A stretch of 64,000 bases of DNA. Source: Pogostemon cablin (lineage: Eukaryota > Streptophyta > Magnoliopsida > Lamiales > Lamiaceae). The stretch lies in contig CM042997.1 of NCBI GenBank assembly GCA_023678885.1, positions 28,526,064 to 28,590,063 on the forward strand, read 5' to 3'. The position numbers were made by a program, and so were the translations under genes. Positions 38,269-48,587 of this stretch are shown one piece after another. The notes under the pieces were generated by a model. It was not told the origin of the DNA. It saw only the letters and a list, made by a program, of their open reading frames with translations, and did not search any database. Position 1 is the stretch's first letter. Every line of letters starts with the position of its first letter.

Positions 38269-38469
38269 AATTAATTGTGGCAAATTACCGTTTTTAAATT
38301 AATTATGACAATTTTAAATGGTGAGATAAAAATTACTCAAGCAATCACCTTTTCATTTTAAAAAATTAACTAATAAATAAAATACTATTTAATTTAATTA
38401 AAGCAAATTATTATAATATATGTGGACCCAACATTTATTTATTATAATATAGGATCTGATTAGGGGTTC

Positions 38470-38833
38470 GTATTTCCTGTGACACTTTCTTACGTCATTT
38501 TCTGTACCACCGCTCGAATTATTGCTACTAAGGAGGTGAGAGAAAAAATATCAACTCCCCACATACACTGTTAATACACCGGATTTTTTGTGCCATTTTT
38601 CGTGCATCATCTTCTTTGTACCACACGTTAAGTGATTGATGTGTAAGAGGGGGAAACAAATCCAATATTGTCTATATGGTTTAAGGTTTAGCGTATAATT
38701 TATCTCTCATACGTATCGTCCAACGGTGTGGCAAAATGGCACAGAAAAAGATAATTTTTTTCTCTCACCTCTTACGTGACGAGGATTCGAGTGGTGGCAC
38801 AGAAGATGACATACGAAAGTGGTATAGAGAGTC
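38470..38833. mobile_element. Non-autonomous element with ~80 bp terminal inverted repeats
   Basis: The left end (38475-38552) and the reverse complement of the right end (38750-38829) match over about 78 bp. Shared blocks include ACTTTC-TACGTCAT-TTCTGT, CCACC-CTCGAAT and GGTGAGAGAAAAAA. A second, inner inverted repeat surrounds TGTGCCATTTT and its complement. There is no coding sequence. Long inverted repeats suggest a Mutator-like or foldback element. Exact ends and target duplication were not resolved. Confidence 0.75.
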
Positions 38834-38891
38834 TGAGCCGCTTTAAACCCTCCTTAAAAGGAAAAAGGTTAAGATTTTTTTACCGCACACT

Positions 38892-39022
38892 TATTTTTGC
38901 CTCAAGCCTTGCATGTGGATTTTTTTTCATAAATGGGTGGCGGTGAGGTTTAAACCTTGGACCTTCATTTGGTCTTGGTTCTAATATCACCACCTCATCT
39001 AAAAGTTTAAGCTGATAAGGTG
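38892..39022. repeat. Dispersed repeat fragment (GCCTCAAGCCTTGCATGTG family)
   Basis: The stretch from TTTTTGCCTCAAGCCTTGC through ATAAATGGGTGGCGGTGAGG recurs at 52545-52606. It is followed here by GTTTAAACCTTGGACC and CACCACCTCATCTAAAAG. It is transposon-derived noncoding sequence; a SINE or LTR origin is possible but not shown. Confidence 0.7.
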
Positions 39023-40098
39023 GAGAATCGTTTAATATTTAATCAAATCACTCCAACCACATATGGAATTCACATATTCAAGTGATTAATTGGCCAATAA
39101 TTGGGCCCAGCTGAGTTAGAAAGCATTGATTCTAGTGTTAATTTTTTTATTATTATGGCCCAATTAAAATAGCCCAGAATATTGTGATTTAGGTCCAAAT
39201 ACAAAAATTAAAAGTCAGTACACCACATTCTAAAACTTGATCTCTATTGAATTTAATAAACTGGTTTTAATTTGTAAACTAAAATTCTGTTTATGTTAAT
39301 TGAATTCTAAATTTCGATTTTTAAAACTAAATATCTAGCCTATAATTCTTATTCCACTATTTTTTAAAATTTAAACACACTGTTTTACCTTCTGTCTTTT
39401 ACTTTTAATGTTCTCATCCTATTTTTATATAGGTTTAATCCCCCTGAATTCGCTCATAGTTAATCAATGGTACTACTCCACTTCATAATTTTGGGGTGCA
39501 CTTCATATATCCCTATATGATTTATAGGTTAAACTTAAAAAAGTATAGTTGCAAATTATACATTTTATTTTTAATATTTTAAATTTAAATATAAAGGTAA
39601 GATTCAATTAATTTAAAATATAAAGTTTTAAATCTTACATATTCATTTTACTCTATGTGCAAACAGTAAGAATTCATGAATATAATACTAGAAAACATGA
39701 ATTGAGAAGTTTGATCTTGATTTAAAATATTCTACCAAGCATGTTTTCATTAAATACTTTTTTTTTTTTTGTAATGGGCATTATTATAAAATAATTAGAA
39801 AAAAATAAAATACGAAAAGAAGATGCAGTAACGTAGAGAGGAATAACACAAAACGTGATTCTTGTAACAAGTCTAAAATGAGTGACATAACAAGAGAACA
39901 AAAATAGGATGATCATGAGTTGACACCATAATGCTCATCCACTCCATTTATAGTAATTTGAAATGCTATTTCATTACAAATGATACAACTCCAATTTCAA
40001 TACACTCATACTTGTGAATTATATTTTGCCATTTACATAAAAAAGATAGTTGCACAAGTTATCCTATTTGTCTTCCTATTCAAACTTTCTTTTGTATA
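39023..40098. other. AT-rich intergenic DNA
   Basis: Nothing recognisable apart from a poly-T tract at about 39758-39770. Confidence 0.6.
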
Positions 40099-40325
40099 CT
40101 CCCTTCGTTCCACACCAAGGGTCTCTTTTTTTCATTTTGGTCGTCTCACTCAAAGGGTTCTTTTTTCTTTTTTATACACATGGGTCCTACACTCACCCAC
40201 TAATACAATTAAAATATGGGGTCCACGCTCCCACTAATACAACTACCCACTACACATTAAATAATAATACTCCTTAATCTACGTGCATAAAAGCAAAATG
40301 CACCATTGGTGCAGGACGAAGGAAG
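40099..40325. mobile_element. Stowaway-like MITE, diverged
   Basis: Starts CTCCCTTCGTTCC and ends GGACGAAGGAAG, an inverted pair, flanked by TA on both sides (40097-40098 and 40326-40327), as expected for a Tc1/mariner-type MITE. The interior has the usual ACCAAGGGTCTC motif near the left end. 227 bp, no coding capacity. Confidence 0.75.
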
Positions 40326-40349
40326 TACATTTTAAAACCCTCCTCCACA

Positions 40350-40375
40350 CCCCACCCCCACCCCACCCCCACCCC
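40350..40375 (-). other. G-quadruplex motif (minus strand)
   Basis: The plus strand has five C-runs of 4, 5, 4, 5 and 4 bases separated by single A residues. The minus strand therefore has five G-runs of at least four with 1-nt T loops. It lies 24 bp beyond the Stowaway-like MITE and is followed by an AAT-rich microsatellite. Confidence 0.8.
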
Positions 40376-42196
40376 AACAAAAATAACGATAATAATAATA
40401 ATAAAGAAAATAATGTTAATAATAAAAATAATGATCATACACATCGTATCATATTGAATAGTATTGACTTGATAAAATGAATTATTAAATCTACACTGTG
40501 CAAAATGAGTTCATTGTGCAGTTTACATATATTAAAAGTTGCATCTTTGAAGGCATAAATTAGTAATAATTTTCAATTGTGTAGTATTTTTTAAATAAAT
40601 ACCCAAAAATTGGTATATAATTCATCCATAGGACCTTCAAAATTCTTCTTTATAGAACTTATTGTTTTATTTTTTATTTTTTTTAAGGTATCAAATAGGA
40701 AATTTGGGATGATGAAAATATTATGTCCCATTAAATGATATAAATCATGTCTTGTGTTGTTGGATTTAACCTAGCTAGCTAGGTCCATTTATTGGGGTGT
40801 GTATTGTCATTTTATTTCTTTATATAAAAATAAATGATTGTTCATGCACAACAATTACCCACATTTAAATTAAACATGGAGAAAAAGAGGGAAAAAAAAA
40901 CTATATTATATACTTGAAAATTAAAGTTGAATTGAGTGATGTAATTGGTGGTGTAGGATACCGTGTATTGGTACGAAGATGAAAATGTGGGTCCCACTTT
41001 TGTGAATGTGTTTAAATCAGTCCAAAATTAAATGTCATCAATATGAGTAAATGAAGTTAGAATTGTGCAGAATTTTATAATTCCATTCTATGCTAAAAAT
41101 AGCACCAAACTGAAATTAGAACTCTGAGTAAAGCTCATGTTTCAGATATGTTTCTTATTTTTATTAATATTTAAAATATTTGATAATAAGAAATGTGTAA
41201 TGACCAAAAGCTTGTATGCACCAACTATACGAAATACCCCATAATTTCATGTAACTGGTTAAATAAAATTAAAAATGCTGTGAACGAAATTATAATTTGT
41301 GTTACAAATATTCATCAGCCACAATAGAATTAGAGTGACAATAATGTGTATCCTCAAATATGTGCAATTTTAATCTGGATATGATCAAATTAAAAGCATC
41401 AAATAATTTATAAATATTTTCAGTCACGTGATATAAATATAATCTTTTTACAGTAGTCAAATAATACTATATAGTAAAATAAGTTATGGGATTAATGTGG
41501 ATGAAAAAAAAGATATAAATTGATGGGTAATATTTTGGGTGGGGAATAAAATCCATGGTGGATTGTCTGTTTAAATAAAGAAATAAAGAAGATTCTTCAA
41601 AGAATACAGAGGAAATTAAAGGTATAATTAACTTATCCAGTAAAAAGTGTCTAAATTAACTTAATGTTCATTTCTACTTACATTATATGATTATAATATG
41701 AATATAGATTATGCTATATTGATATAAGGTCATCTCTATATATTACTTTGTTAGTTAACTTTATATTATAATTAATACTGTTATTTATAATTTTAACTTG
41801 TATTCTAGTACCCTTATACTGGAAAATATACTCTCACGCGTATATATATTAAAAAATTAAATGTAATACATGTTATAATGTGTATTAGTTGAATGTGATA
41901 TAATTTTTTTTAAAAAATGAAGTGTATTTAAATATAGGTTACATTAAGTATATTTCCAAATTTGGAAATTTACACTTTTTTATGGAATAAAGAAAAAAAG
42001 AAAAAAAATGTAAATTTTTATGAGATGAAGTAAATTGTGTAAATATAAATGTAAATCACATATTAATATATATAGAAGTAAAGATGTTTGATTTATTTTA
42101 AAATTGAATTACACTTAGAAAGTAATACTACAAATTAAATAAAGATGCGATACAAAATTAGAGACTAAATAAATGCATGAAATTTGTATATATTAT
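40376..42196. other. AT-rich intergenic DNA
   Basis: Contains an (ATA)n-type microsatellite at about 40388-40435, an AGCTAGCTAGGT stretch at about 40772, and otherwise AT-rich sequence. No gene or element recognised. Confidence 0.6.
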
Positions 42197-42436
42197 AATA
42201 AAAATCTCTGATAATACTAAGATTTAATTAATGATGTTATATATGCGTGATTAATTTCTTTATGCATAGAAGACTTGTAAGTGCAGCCTCTCTGTGTTGT
42301 ACTCAACGATCGACGACGTCGCGTCATCGCTATACTTTTTCTTACACTAACACTACACACATACATGACTTTCTCTCTCACTCTCTTTCTCTCTCTACAT
42401 ATATACTCACAGAGACACTTTTCTACTAACATACTT

Positions 42437-42442
42437 ACCTTA
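42437..42442 (-). promoter_or_regulatory. Splice donor in the MIR166 primary transcript
   Basis: The minus strand reads TAAG|GTAAGTATG with the GT at 42438-42437, a near-perfect plant 5' splice site about 30 nt past the hairpin. No acceptor was assigned. Introns downstream of the stem-loop are common in plant pri-miRNAs; splicing here is inference. Confidence 0.55.
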
Positions 42443-42462
42443 GCTCCATTGTTAGAGCTTAG

Positions 42463-42556
42463 AATTTAGGGGGAATGAAGCCTGGTCCGACGAAATCATC
42501 TCTCTCGACAATGGAGATACATGGTTTTGTCGAGCCAGACAACATTTCCCTTAAAT
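42463..42556 (-). ncRNA. MIR166: miR166 precursor hairpin (MIR166 gene)
   Basis: miR166 guides cleavage of class III HD-ZIP mRNAs (PHB/PHV/REV/ATHB-8/15 family) and so sets leaf polarity, meristem and vascular patterning. On the minus strand the 3' arm (42490 to 42470) starts TCGGACCAGGCTTCATTCCC and is identical to the canonical 21-nt miR166. The 5' arm (about 42549 to 42529) reads GGAAATGTTGTCTGGCTCGA and is a clear miR166 star strand. By hand the two arms pair across all but about four of 21 positions, with the TT/TT internal loop and single mismatch typical of the family; pairing continues a few bases below the duplex. The loop is about 38 nt. A GA-rich leader lies upstream and a perfect splice donor, AAG|GTAAGTAT, lies about 30 nt downstream, so the primary transcript is probably spliced. 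The exact paralogue number cannot be assigned. Confidence 0.97.
42470..42490 (-). ncRNA. MIR166: Mature miR166 (3p arm)
   Basis: Twenty-one nucleotides, 5' U, no mismatch to the conserved miR166 form ending in CCCC. Its plus-strand image is GGGGAATGAAGCCTGGTCCG followed by A. Confidence 0.97.
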
Positions 42557-42680
42557 ATCATTCATGAATTCATACCTCTCATTTTCTCTCTCTACACTCT
42601 CTCTTCTTTCTTGATTGTGCAATCATTAGGAGTGATGAAAACAATCTACGTGAATTACTTGCACACAGAGGGAGGACACT

Positions 42681-42688
42681 TATTTATA
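42681..42688 (-). promoter_or_regulatory. TATA box of MIR166
   Basis: TATAAATA on the minus strand, about 130 bp upstream of the star strand. This predicts a start site near 42650 and a short GA-rich leader, the usual architecture of plant MIR166 genes. Confidence 0.65.
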
Positions 42689-42706
42689 TTGCAAAAAGGA
42701 AAAAGA

Positions 42707-42716
42707 TGGGCCCACC
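42707..42716 (-). promoter_or_regulatory. TCP-like GGGCCCAC site upstream of MIR166
   Basis: TGGGCCCACC lies about 20 bp upstream of the TATA box and matches the GGNCCCAC / GTGGNCCC core bound by TCP factors. A role in MIR166 expression is inferred from position only. Confidence 0.35.
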
Positions 42717-42746
42717 ACATAAGCTGACTATACAATTTAATTACTA

Positions 42747-42839
42747 CTCCCTCCGTCCCATCACTATTGCTACTTTTGACTGCAAAAAGCTCTCACATAA
42801 TCTACAGTAAAAGTAGCAATAGTAATGGGACGGAGGGAG
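42747..42839. mobile_element. Stowaway MITE in the MIR166 upstream region
   Basis: A 93 bp element starting CTCCCTCCGTCCCATCACTA and ending with its near-perfect complement GGGACGGAGGGAG, flanked by TA duplications (42745-42746 and 42840-42841). About 31 bp at each end pair with one mismatch, so nearly the whole element is a hairpin. It sits 58 bp upstream of the MIR166 TATA box. Confidence 0.93.
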
Positions 42840-42841
42840 TA

Positions 42842-43479
42842 TATCATTGGTTCAACCTTTTCATTTATTGACTTTTATTATTTAAATCATGGGTTGAACT
42901 TCAACCTATTCAATACTTATTTATTTATTTATGCTTAGTCTTTCGCTTAAATCATACAAAAGTGATTGTAAGGGAATTTATTCTATCCAAAAGAATACCC
43001 ACTTTTCCCCATATGTTATCTCCAATAACATTAATTTTTAATTACATTCTTTTAAGAAATGAAACTATGAATGAATATAATAATATACAAGAAAGGAAAA
43101 GCTGGGAAAAAAAAACATATAAGAATGCACAAGGAAAAGAGCCAACAAACAATAAAACTAAGTAATATCAAATTTAATTATGATACAAAAATAACTTGGA
43201 CCAGGACAAATTTAAGATGGGCCAGTATTATCCATGTATTTGGGCTTTATGTGATATTGTCAAATCTATCGTTCGGATAAATTTACAAAAAGAGGTGGGC
43301 TTTCTAACCAAAAAAAAAAAAAAAGAATAATAATAATAAGAAAAAATATACTCCATATTCATAGCTTTTACTCCATTTAGTTAGCATGACAATTTTAATT
43401 ATGTGACATTATAGTTAAAACATTAGTACATTGCATATATTGTGTGTATATGGACCTATTAAAAATGTAATCTTTCCAT
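42842..43479. other. AT-rich intergenic DNA
   Basis: Distal upstream of MIR166. Apart from a poly-A run at about 43311-43324, nothing recognised. Confidence 0.6.
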
Positions 43480-44023
43480 TAGTTTATTTTATATAATCTT
43501 TTAGATTAATTAACTAATAAATTATGATTCATGTCACATGAGAAGTGTCATAAGAGGATGTGATCTTTCAGTTTTATTTTTATACATGAGAATATGTTAC
43601 ATATTTCGTTAATATTTGTATTTACTTGTTAGATCACTAATAAGAAATTAATCTAAAATTGATTTTTTTAGGAACTGTAAAATCTAATTTTAAGTTCCAC
43701 ATCAAAATGCTTGCTTATCTTAGATAAGTACTCCTATAATTGGTGTGACATTCTTTTAAAAAGATTTTAATGATAAGTCTTGAAATCCTACTCACTCTGA
43801 TATTTTGAAAATATATTATCTTACCTATATGTTTAAAAAATAAAAATAAGACATAATCTAATGCATTGAGTTCAAATTATTGTAGATATTCATAAAGTAA
43901 CCCAATTTGACACTAATGTTCCTTGTCCTTGGTGGTTTAAGGTTGGATTTCCAATCTTGAGGTCAAGGATTCTAACATTGGTGGTGTGGAGAGAGGAGGA
44001 AGAAAGAGAAAATTTAAGGCATT
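43480..44023. repeat. Dispersed repeat with tRNA-like (SINE-like) head, copy 1
   Basis: 43765-44023 is shared with 46861-47108 and 49074-49308 (same orientation): GATAAGTCTTGAAATCCTAC, then ATGCATTGAGTTCAAAT, then TTCCTTGTCCTTGGTGGTT, then GAGGTCAAGG-TTCTAACA. The last two blocks resemble A and B boxes of a tRNA-derived SINE. The 43480-43764 part is also shared with 48588-49073, so copies 1 and 3 belong to a longer repeat. Confidence 0.75.
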
Positions 44024-44582
44024 TAATTATGTAAATTTTCTTTTAAAGATTTTTTTCTTGGCAAATCATTTTTTTATTAATTATTGCACCATTTCTATTT
44101 CCACGTGTACAATTTCTAATTTATAGCTTTGATTCATCTGTTTAGTTTTTTTCATTATTTTAAATTAAAATTTTATACAAATATGATTGATTTAAAAAAG
44201 ATAACATTCTGTTGGAAGATTATTATGTAAGGCTTAATTTTTAGTTTAAATTTTAATTTAAGACTTGATTTTATAAAATTTTCAATTTGAGGCTTATAAT
44301 TAATCTTTTTATTTAAGTTTTTTTATTTATAGTTTTGTTTTACATTTAAAAAGTAATTTTAAATAAAGAAATTTGTACTCTTTCTAAATATAAAACATAT
44401 ATTATTAAAAAGATATAGGGATATGAATAATTCAAAGGCCTATAGAATTTTTAACATAATTATAATAAACTTATTTATAAATAAAAAATATTTATTAGAT
44501 TAATTAATACATTATTTTAATTATTCGATCATATATATCCTGTAATGCATGCACATGGAATAAAGAGAGCATGGAGCATGCA

Positions 44583-44798
44583 CATGGAATAAAGAGAGCA
44601 TGGAATAAAGAGAGCGGATATTAACTTGCTATCTAAATAGACAATTAATTTTTTAAGAATATTTTTTTATCTAATAATAATCCTTAAATCCATGGAATAA
44701 AGAGAGCATGGAATAAAGAGAGCGGATATTAGCTTGCTATCTAAATAGACAATTAATTTTTTAAGAATATTTTTTTATCTAATAATAATCCTTAAATC
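44583..44798. repeat. 108 bp perfect-length tandem duplication
   Basis: 44583-44690 and 44691-44798 differ at one position by eye (TATTAACTTGC against TATTAGCTTGC). Each unit itself begins with two copies of CATGGAATAAAGAGAG, and a further broken copy lies just upstream. Near-identity indicates a recent event. Confidence 0.92.
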
Positions 44799-45077
44799 CA
44801 ACGTGATTAAACATTGGGTCATCTATTACCCAAGTTACATAAGAATTTGCCAATAATAAATATAAATTATATTATAGACATATTTCTGTGCAGACGGGTG
44901 TCTCGATACCTCTTTTGCTTTTTTTAGTGTTAACCTTTAGAAAATCGAGATATTACTTCTAAAAATATAAATATTTGGGTGACTCTCAAAATAGGTAAAA
45001 TTATTATATACTCTCACTATTCATATTCATTTTATTATTTTAAATAGTATATTCTTAACATATCCATTTAAAAAAAA

Positions 45078-46188
45078 GTAAATTACGAACACTCCCTTCG
45101 AGATTTGTCCAAATTACCAAAGAAATCTTGTGGTTTGAAAAACTACCAATTACCCCCTTTAGGCCAATTCGAGTAAATACTTAGAGACGGAACGTGAACC
45201 AACTTCATGCTATTCTTCTTCGCCCGAGAACCGATTGGTAGAATTTGAGCATCATGTTGAATTTCATGAATCCACCTTTGTGATTAGATTTTCCACAACT
45301 TTTAGTGGTTTCCTTTTCGTCTCCAAGGGATTCATCTCTATTATAAATGTTCACAATCCCACCGTCTCAATTATTAAGGTTAAAATGTTCACATTTGTGC
45401 ATTTGCAAAAATCTTCCTCGAAGCCGTACCTTTGGGCGACAACATCCTCGTCAACGGCACCTGCTTAACGGTGATGGATTTCGACTCCGGGTTGTCCGAA
45501 TTCTCTGTCGGATTGGCGCCAGAGAAAGTGCGAAAGACTTGGTTGGGCGAATTGGAAATTGGGTCTTTTGGTAATCTGGAGAGGTCACTGAGCCCTAGCA
45601 CCATAATCGGGGGAAATCGTTGCTATTATGATATATATGCAGATTCTCCGTGGGTGACAGTGAGGGTTGGGGAAGAGATATTGAAGTACATTGTACCAGT
45701 ATATGGGACAAGCTTAACAGTGGCGTACGTTGATGGAAATCAAGTCACTTTCATGTTGGCAGCAAACACATAGCAGAAATCTGTGACTCATTTGAAGGAA
45801 GTTGGGCAGAAGGTGAATTTGGAGATTGATATTTTGGGAAAATATTTGGAGGGGCCACTAAGCAGTAGATTTGTTGAGAATACTGCTCATCTTCTTGAAG
45901 TCTTTCTGCTTCTGCATTTTGTGTAATAACAACACAGCATGTATATGGTATTTGAAGATATGATAGGAATACAATTTGAGATTGATGTTGATCAAACAAT
46001 GTCTTTCTTGTGTAGTAATAGTTTCTGGCTGAAGGTGTAACATTAATCCAGCAGAGTGGAAGGGAGTATGATGCTGGAAAAATAGATTGTTGGTAGAGTA
46101 TAAGTAATATAGGGCAATTGGTAGTTTTTCAAACTATAGAATTTCTTTTGTAGTTTGGATAAACCTCGAGGGGGTGTTCGTAATTTAC
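45078..46188. mobile_element. Pack-MULE-like element carrying a riboflavin synthase fragment
   Basis: A 1.1 kb unit bounded by inverted repeats. The left end (45078-45155) reads GTAAATTACGAACACTCCCT and continues to TTTGAAAAACTACCAATTAC. The reverse complement of the right end (46188 to 46112) reads GTAAATTACGAACACCCCCT and continues to TTTGAAAAACTACCAATTGC. Identity over about 77 bp is roughly 80%. The interior is a damaged copy of a cellular gene with no transposase. Gene capture between long inverted repeats is the hallmark of Pack-MULEs. Both ends abut A-rich tracts, so no clean 9 bp target duplication was resolved and superfamily assignment remains inferential. Confidence 0.8.
45385..45925 (+). 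pseudogene. Riboflavin synthase (alpha-chain type) fragment, broken
   Basis: Riboflavin synthase dismutates 6,7-dimethyl-8-ribityllumazine to riboflavin, in plastids in plants. The main frame (from about 45410) reads LGDNILVNGTCLTVMDFDSG and FSVGLAPEKVRKT, then LGELEIGS and NLERSLSPST, the conserved first lumazine-binding barrel. After a degraded stretch where GGHFVQGHVDGTG is expected, EEILKYIVP and GTSLTV of the second barrel follow. An in-frame TAG at 45771-45773 replaces a Gln codon, then VGQKVNLEIDILGKYLE and SSRFVE match the C-terminus. The upstream part needs a frame change near 45409, and no transit peptide is recognisable. It is intronless over this span. It lies wholly inside the inverted repeats at 45078-46188, so it was captured by the element and is not functional. 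Confidence 0.9.
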
Positions 46189-46558
46189 CAACAAAAAAAA
46201 TAGCCATGACACTAATACAATTATCAATTTTATAGTATATAATAATTATGCCTTTAAATTATGTACATGAAAAAAAGAAAAAACCAAACAACTACATTTG
46301 CTATGATGGAGAGAGTATAAAAGTAATATTACTTTTCATTTAAAAAATATTATTCTTTAAAATATTGGTTATTATCTTTGCGTCAAAAAATTTACTATAA
46401 CTTATCATGCATAATAGTAATAGAGTATTAATTTTTGAATTGAATAATAATAGTTTTTCTATATTAAAGAATAACATGATAAAAAGTTTTAAAAAAAAAA
46501 AAGAGACACGATAACTAGAAAGTAAAAAAGTAATCTTGCCATTAACTAATGGGTAGAT
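46189..46558. other. AT-rich spacer
   Basis: Between the Pack-MULE-like element and the next MITE. No feature recognised apart from A-rich tracts. Confidence 0.6.
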
Positions 46559-46790
46559 TTGCGTGAGATCATCTCACGTAAGACCATTTTTTACTTTTTA
46601 AAATAATTATCATTTTCACTATAAATTATTATCACTTTCGCTATAAAATGTTATAACTTTTTATTTATACTATAAATTGTTAATGGAAGAACATTATCAC
46701 TTTTCATTAATTTATTACCACTTTCTTTGATAAAAGTTACCACTTTCTGACCGTCTCACGTAAGGGCTTAAGTGAGACAGTCTCATACAA
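46559..46790. mobile_element. MITE with GTGAGAC-rich inverted ends, copy A
   Basis: The left end TTGCGTGAGATCATCTCACG pairs with the right end, whose complement starts TTGTATGAGACTGTCTCACT. The interior has repeated TTATCACTTTT-type motifs. 63683-63893 is the same element in reverse orientation. About 232 bp, noncoding. Confidence 0.85.
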
Positions 46791-46860
46791 GTCTTTGCCT
46801 TAATTTAATTTTATATAATTTTTTGAATAATTAAATATAAATTATAATCTATGTCACATT

Positions 46861-47108
46861 TTTAATGATAAGTCTTGAAATCCTACTCACTCTGATATTT
46901 TGAAAATATATTATCTTACCTATGTTTAAAAAATAAAAATAAGACATAATCTAATGCATTGAGTTCAAATTATTTAAAGATATTCATAAAGTAACCTTGC
47001 TTGATACTAATGTTCCTTGTCCTTGGTGGTTAAAGATTGGGTTTCCAACCTTGAGGTCAAGGGTTCTAACATTGGTGTGGAGAGAAGGAGATATAGAGAA
47101 AATTTAAG
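46861..47108. repeat. Dispersed repeat with tRNA-like (SINE-like) head, copy 2
   Basis: Second copy of the repeat described at 43480-44023, containing CCTTGGTGGTTAAAGATTGG and TTGAGGTCAAGGGTTCTAAC. The upstream extension seen in copies 1 and 3 is missing. Confidence 0.75.
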
Positions 47109-47183
47109 GTATTCTAAAATACCTTCTTTTTCAAAATAATAATTATATACTTAATTTAATTATGTAAATTTTGCCCTATATGA

Positions 47184-47462
47184 TAAGTATATTTTAATAA
47201 TGGGTCAACCCGTCTCACAAGAGAATCTCTCGTAAGTAAATAGAGTATTACTTTTTGTGTTGAATAATAGTAATTTTTTTATATTAAAGAATAACATGAT
47301 AAAAAGTTAAAAAATAAGTATATTTTAATAATGGGTCAACCCGTCTCACAAAAAACCCGTCTCACAAGAGAATCTCTCGTAAGTAAATAGAGTATTACTT
47401 TTTGTGTTGAATAATAGTAATTTTTTTATATTAAAGAATAACATGATAAAAAGTTAAAAAAT
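47184..47462. repeat. Tandem duplication of ~131 bp
   Basis: 47184-47314 and 47315-47462 share TAAGTATATTTTAATAATGG, GAATCTCTCGTAAGTAAATA and AAAGAATAACATGATAAAAA. Copy 2 has a 17 bp internal duplication of the CCCGTCTCACAA motif. Confidence 0.9.
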
Positions 47463-47505
47463 AGACCTGACGGTAACTAGAAAGTAATAAAAAATAAGCA
47501 AAAAG

Positions 47506-48556
47506 TTGCACGAGATCGTCTCACGAATCTCATTCTGTGAGACGGGTCAAATAAAATCCAGATTAAGAACGTGGATCTGCGGATAACTTATAACCTGCTA
47601 AATACCCACTCAATTTAACTAGTAATTCACTTTTTTCGTTTGACTCTTTCTCTCTTCTCTTTTTTTATTTATTTTTATTTTATTTTTTTACAATTGAGTT
47701 ATGCTTTTTTAAAAATATATATATATTATTATTGATTATTACATTTATATTATTATTCGTAAATAAAATAAGAAAATATTTTCCTTATTAACACAATTAA
47801 TATTAATTGTGTCAAAATAATATACATAATTCAAAGAAAAAAATTGGATAATAACTTCACTTTTAATTAATTAGTTACCCCTTTTTATTTATAAAAATAA
47901 TGATGGTTTATGAAAAAATTTATTTAAATGATTATAACTTTTTCTTTATCAGTTATCATTAATTAATCACTTTTTATTAAAAATATTATCACTTTTTATT
48001 AGTTTTATAAAATATTTATTAAATCGTTTAATTGAATGTTTATCACTCTTTTCTTAATCAAGTATCACTCTTGATTGAAAATGTTATCACTTTTTGTCTT
48101 TCTTACAAATTATTTATGAAATAATTTGATTAGTCGAGTATCACTTTTCTACGTCCATATATTACTTTTTATTAAAAATATTATCACTTTATAATTTATA
48201 AAATTTTCATGAAATATTCAATAATAAATTTATCATTTTTTTCTTTATTTATAAGTATCACTTTTGTATTTTCAACTATCACTTTTAATTTTTTTATTGA
48301 TTACATTAAGTATAATAATATTAATTTTAATTTTAATAATTAATATAATTTTAAAATGTATAAAAAAAGAAAAAAAAATTCATGCTTAATTAATTGCACT
48401 GCACAATCGTCATTTCCATAAATGTGCTAATTCTGAGAAGTTATGCATGGTGACCGGTCGCACCGTTTTTTTTCTTATTTTTTTTTATATATTATGCTTA
48501 TTGATTGATGGATAATCCGTCTCACGGAAAGAGATCCGTGAGACGGTCTCGCACAA
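47506..48556. mobile_element. 1.05 kb non-autonomous inverted-repeat element with palindromic subterminal ends
   Basis: The left end (47506-47550: TTGCACGAGATCGTCTCACG, then TGTGAGACGGGTCAA) matches the reverse complement of the right end (48556 to about 48512: TTGTGCGAGACCGTCTCACG, then CCGTGAGACGGATTAT). Each end is itself a hairpin; at the right, CCGTCTCACGGA and TCCGTGAGACGG pair over 12 bp. The interior is AT-rich, with about ten degenerate TTATCACTTTTT motifs, and no coding sequence. It shares end and interior motifs with the MITEs at 46559 and 63683. Confidence 0.75.
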
Positions 48557-48587
48557 AACCTTCCCTAAAAAGTAATCTTCCCATAAT

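Noticed and set aside
42217..42469. Small overlapping reading frames around 42.2-42.5 kb as genes
   Set aside because: They overlap the MIR166 primary transcript and CT/GA-rich leader and match no protein.
45432..45773. Functional riboflavin synthase gene
   Set aside because: Missing conserved segments, no transit peptide, a frame change upstream and an in-frame TAG; it lies inside a transposon.
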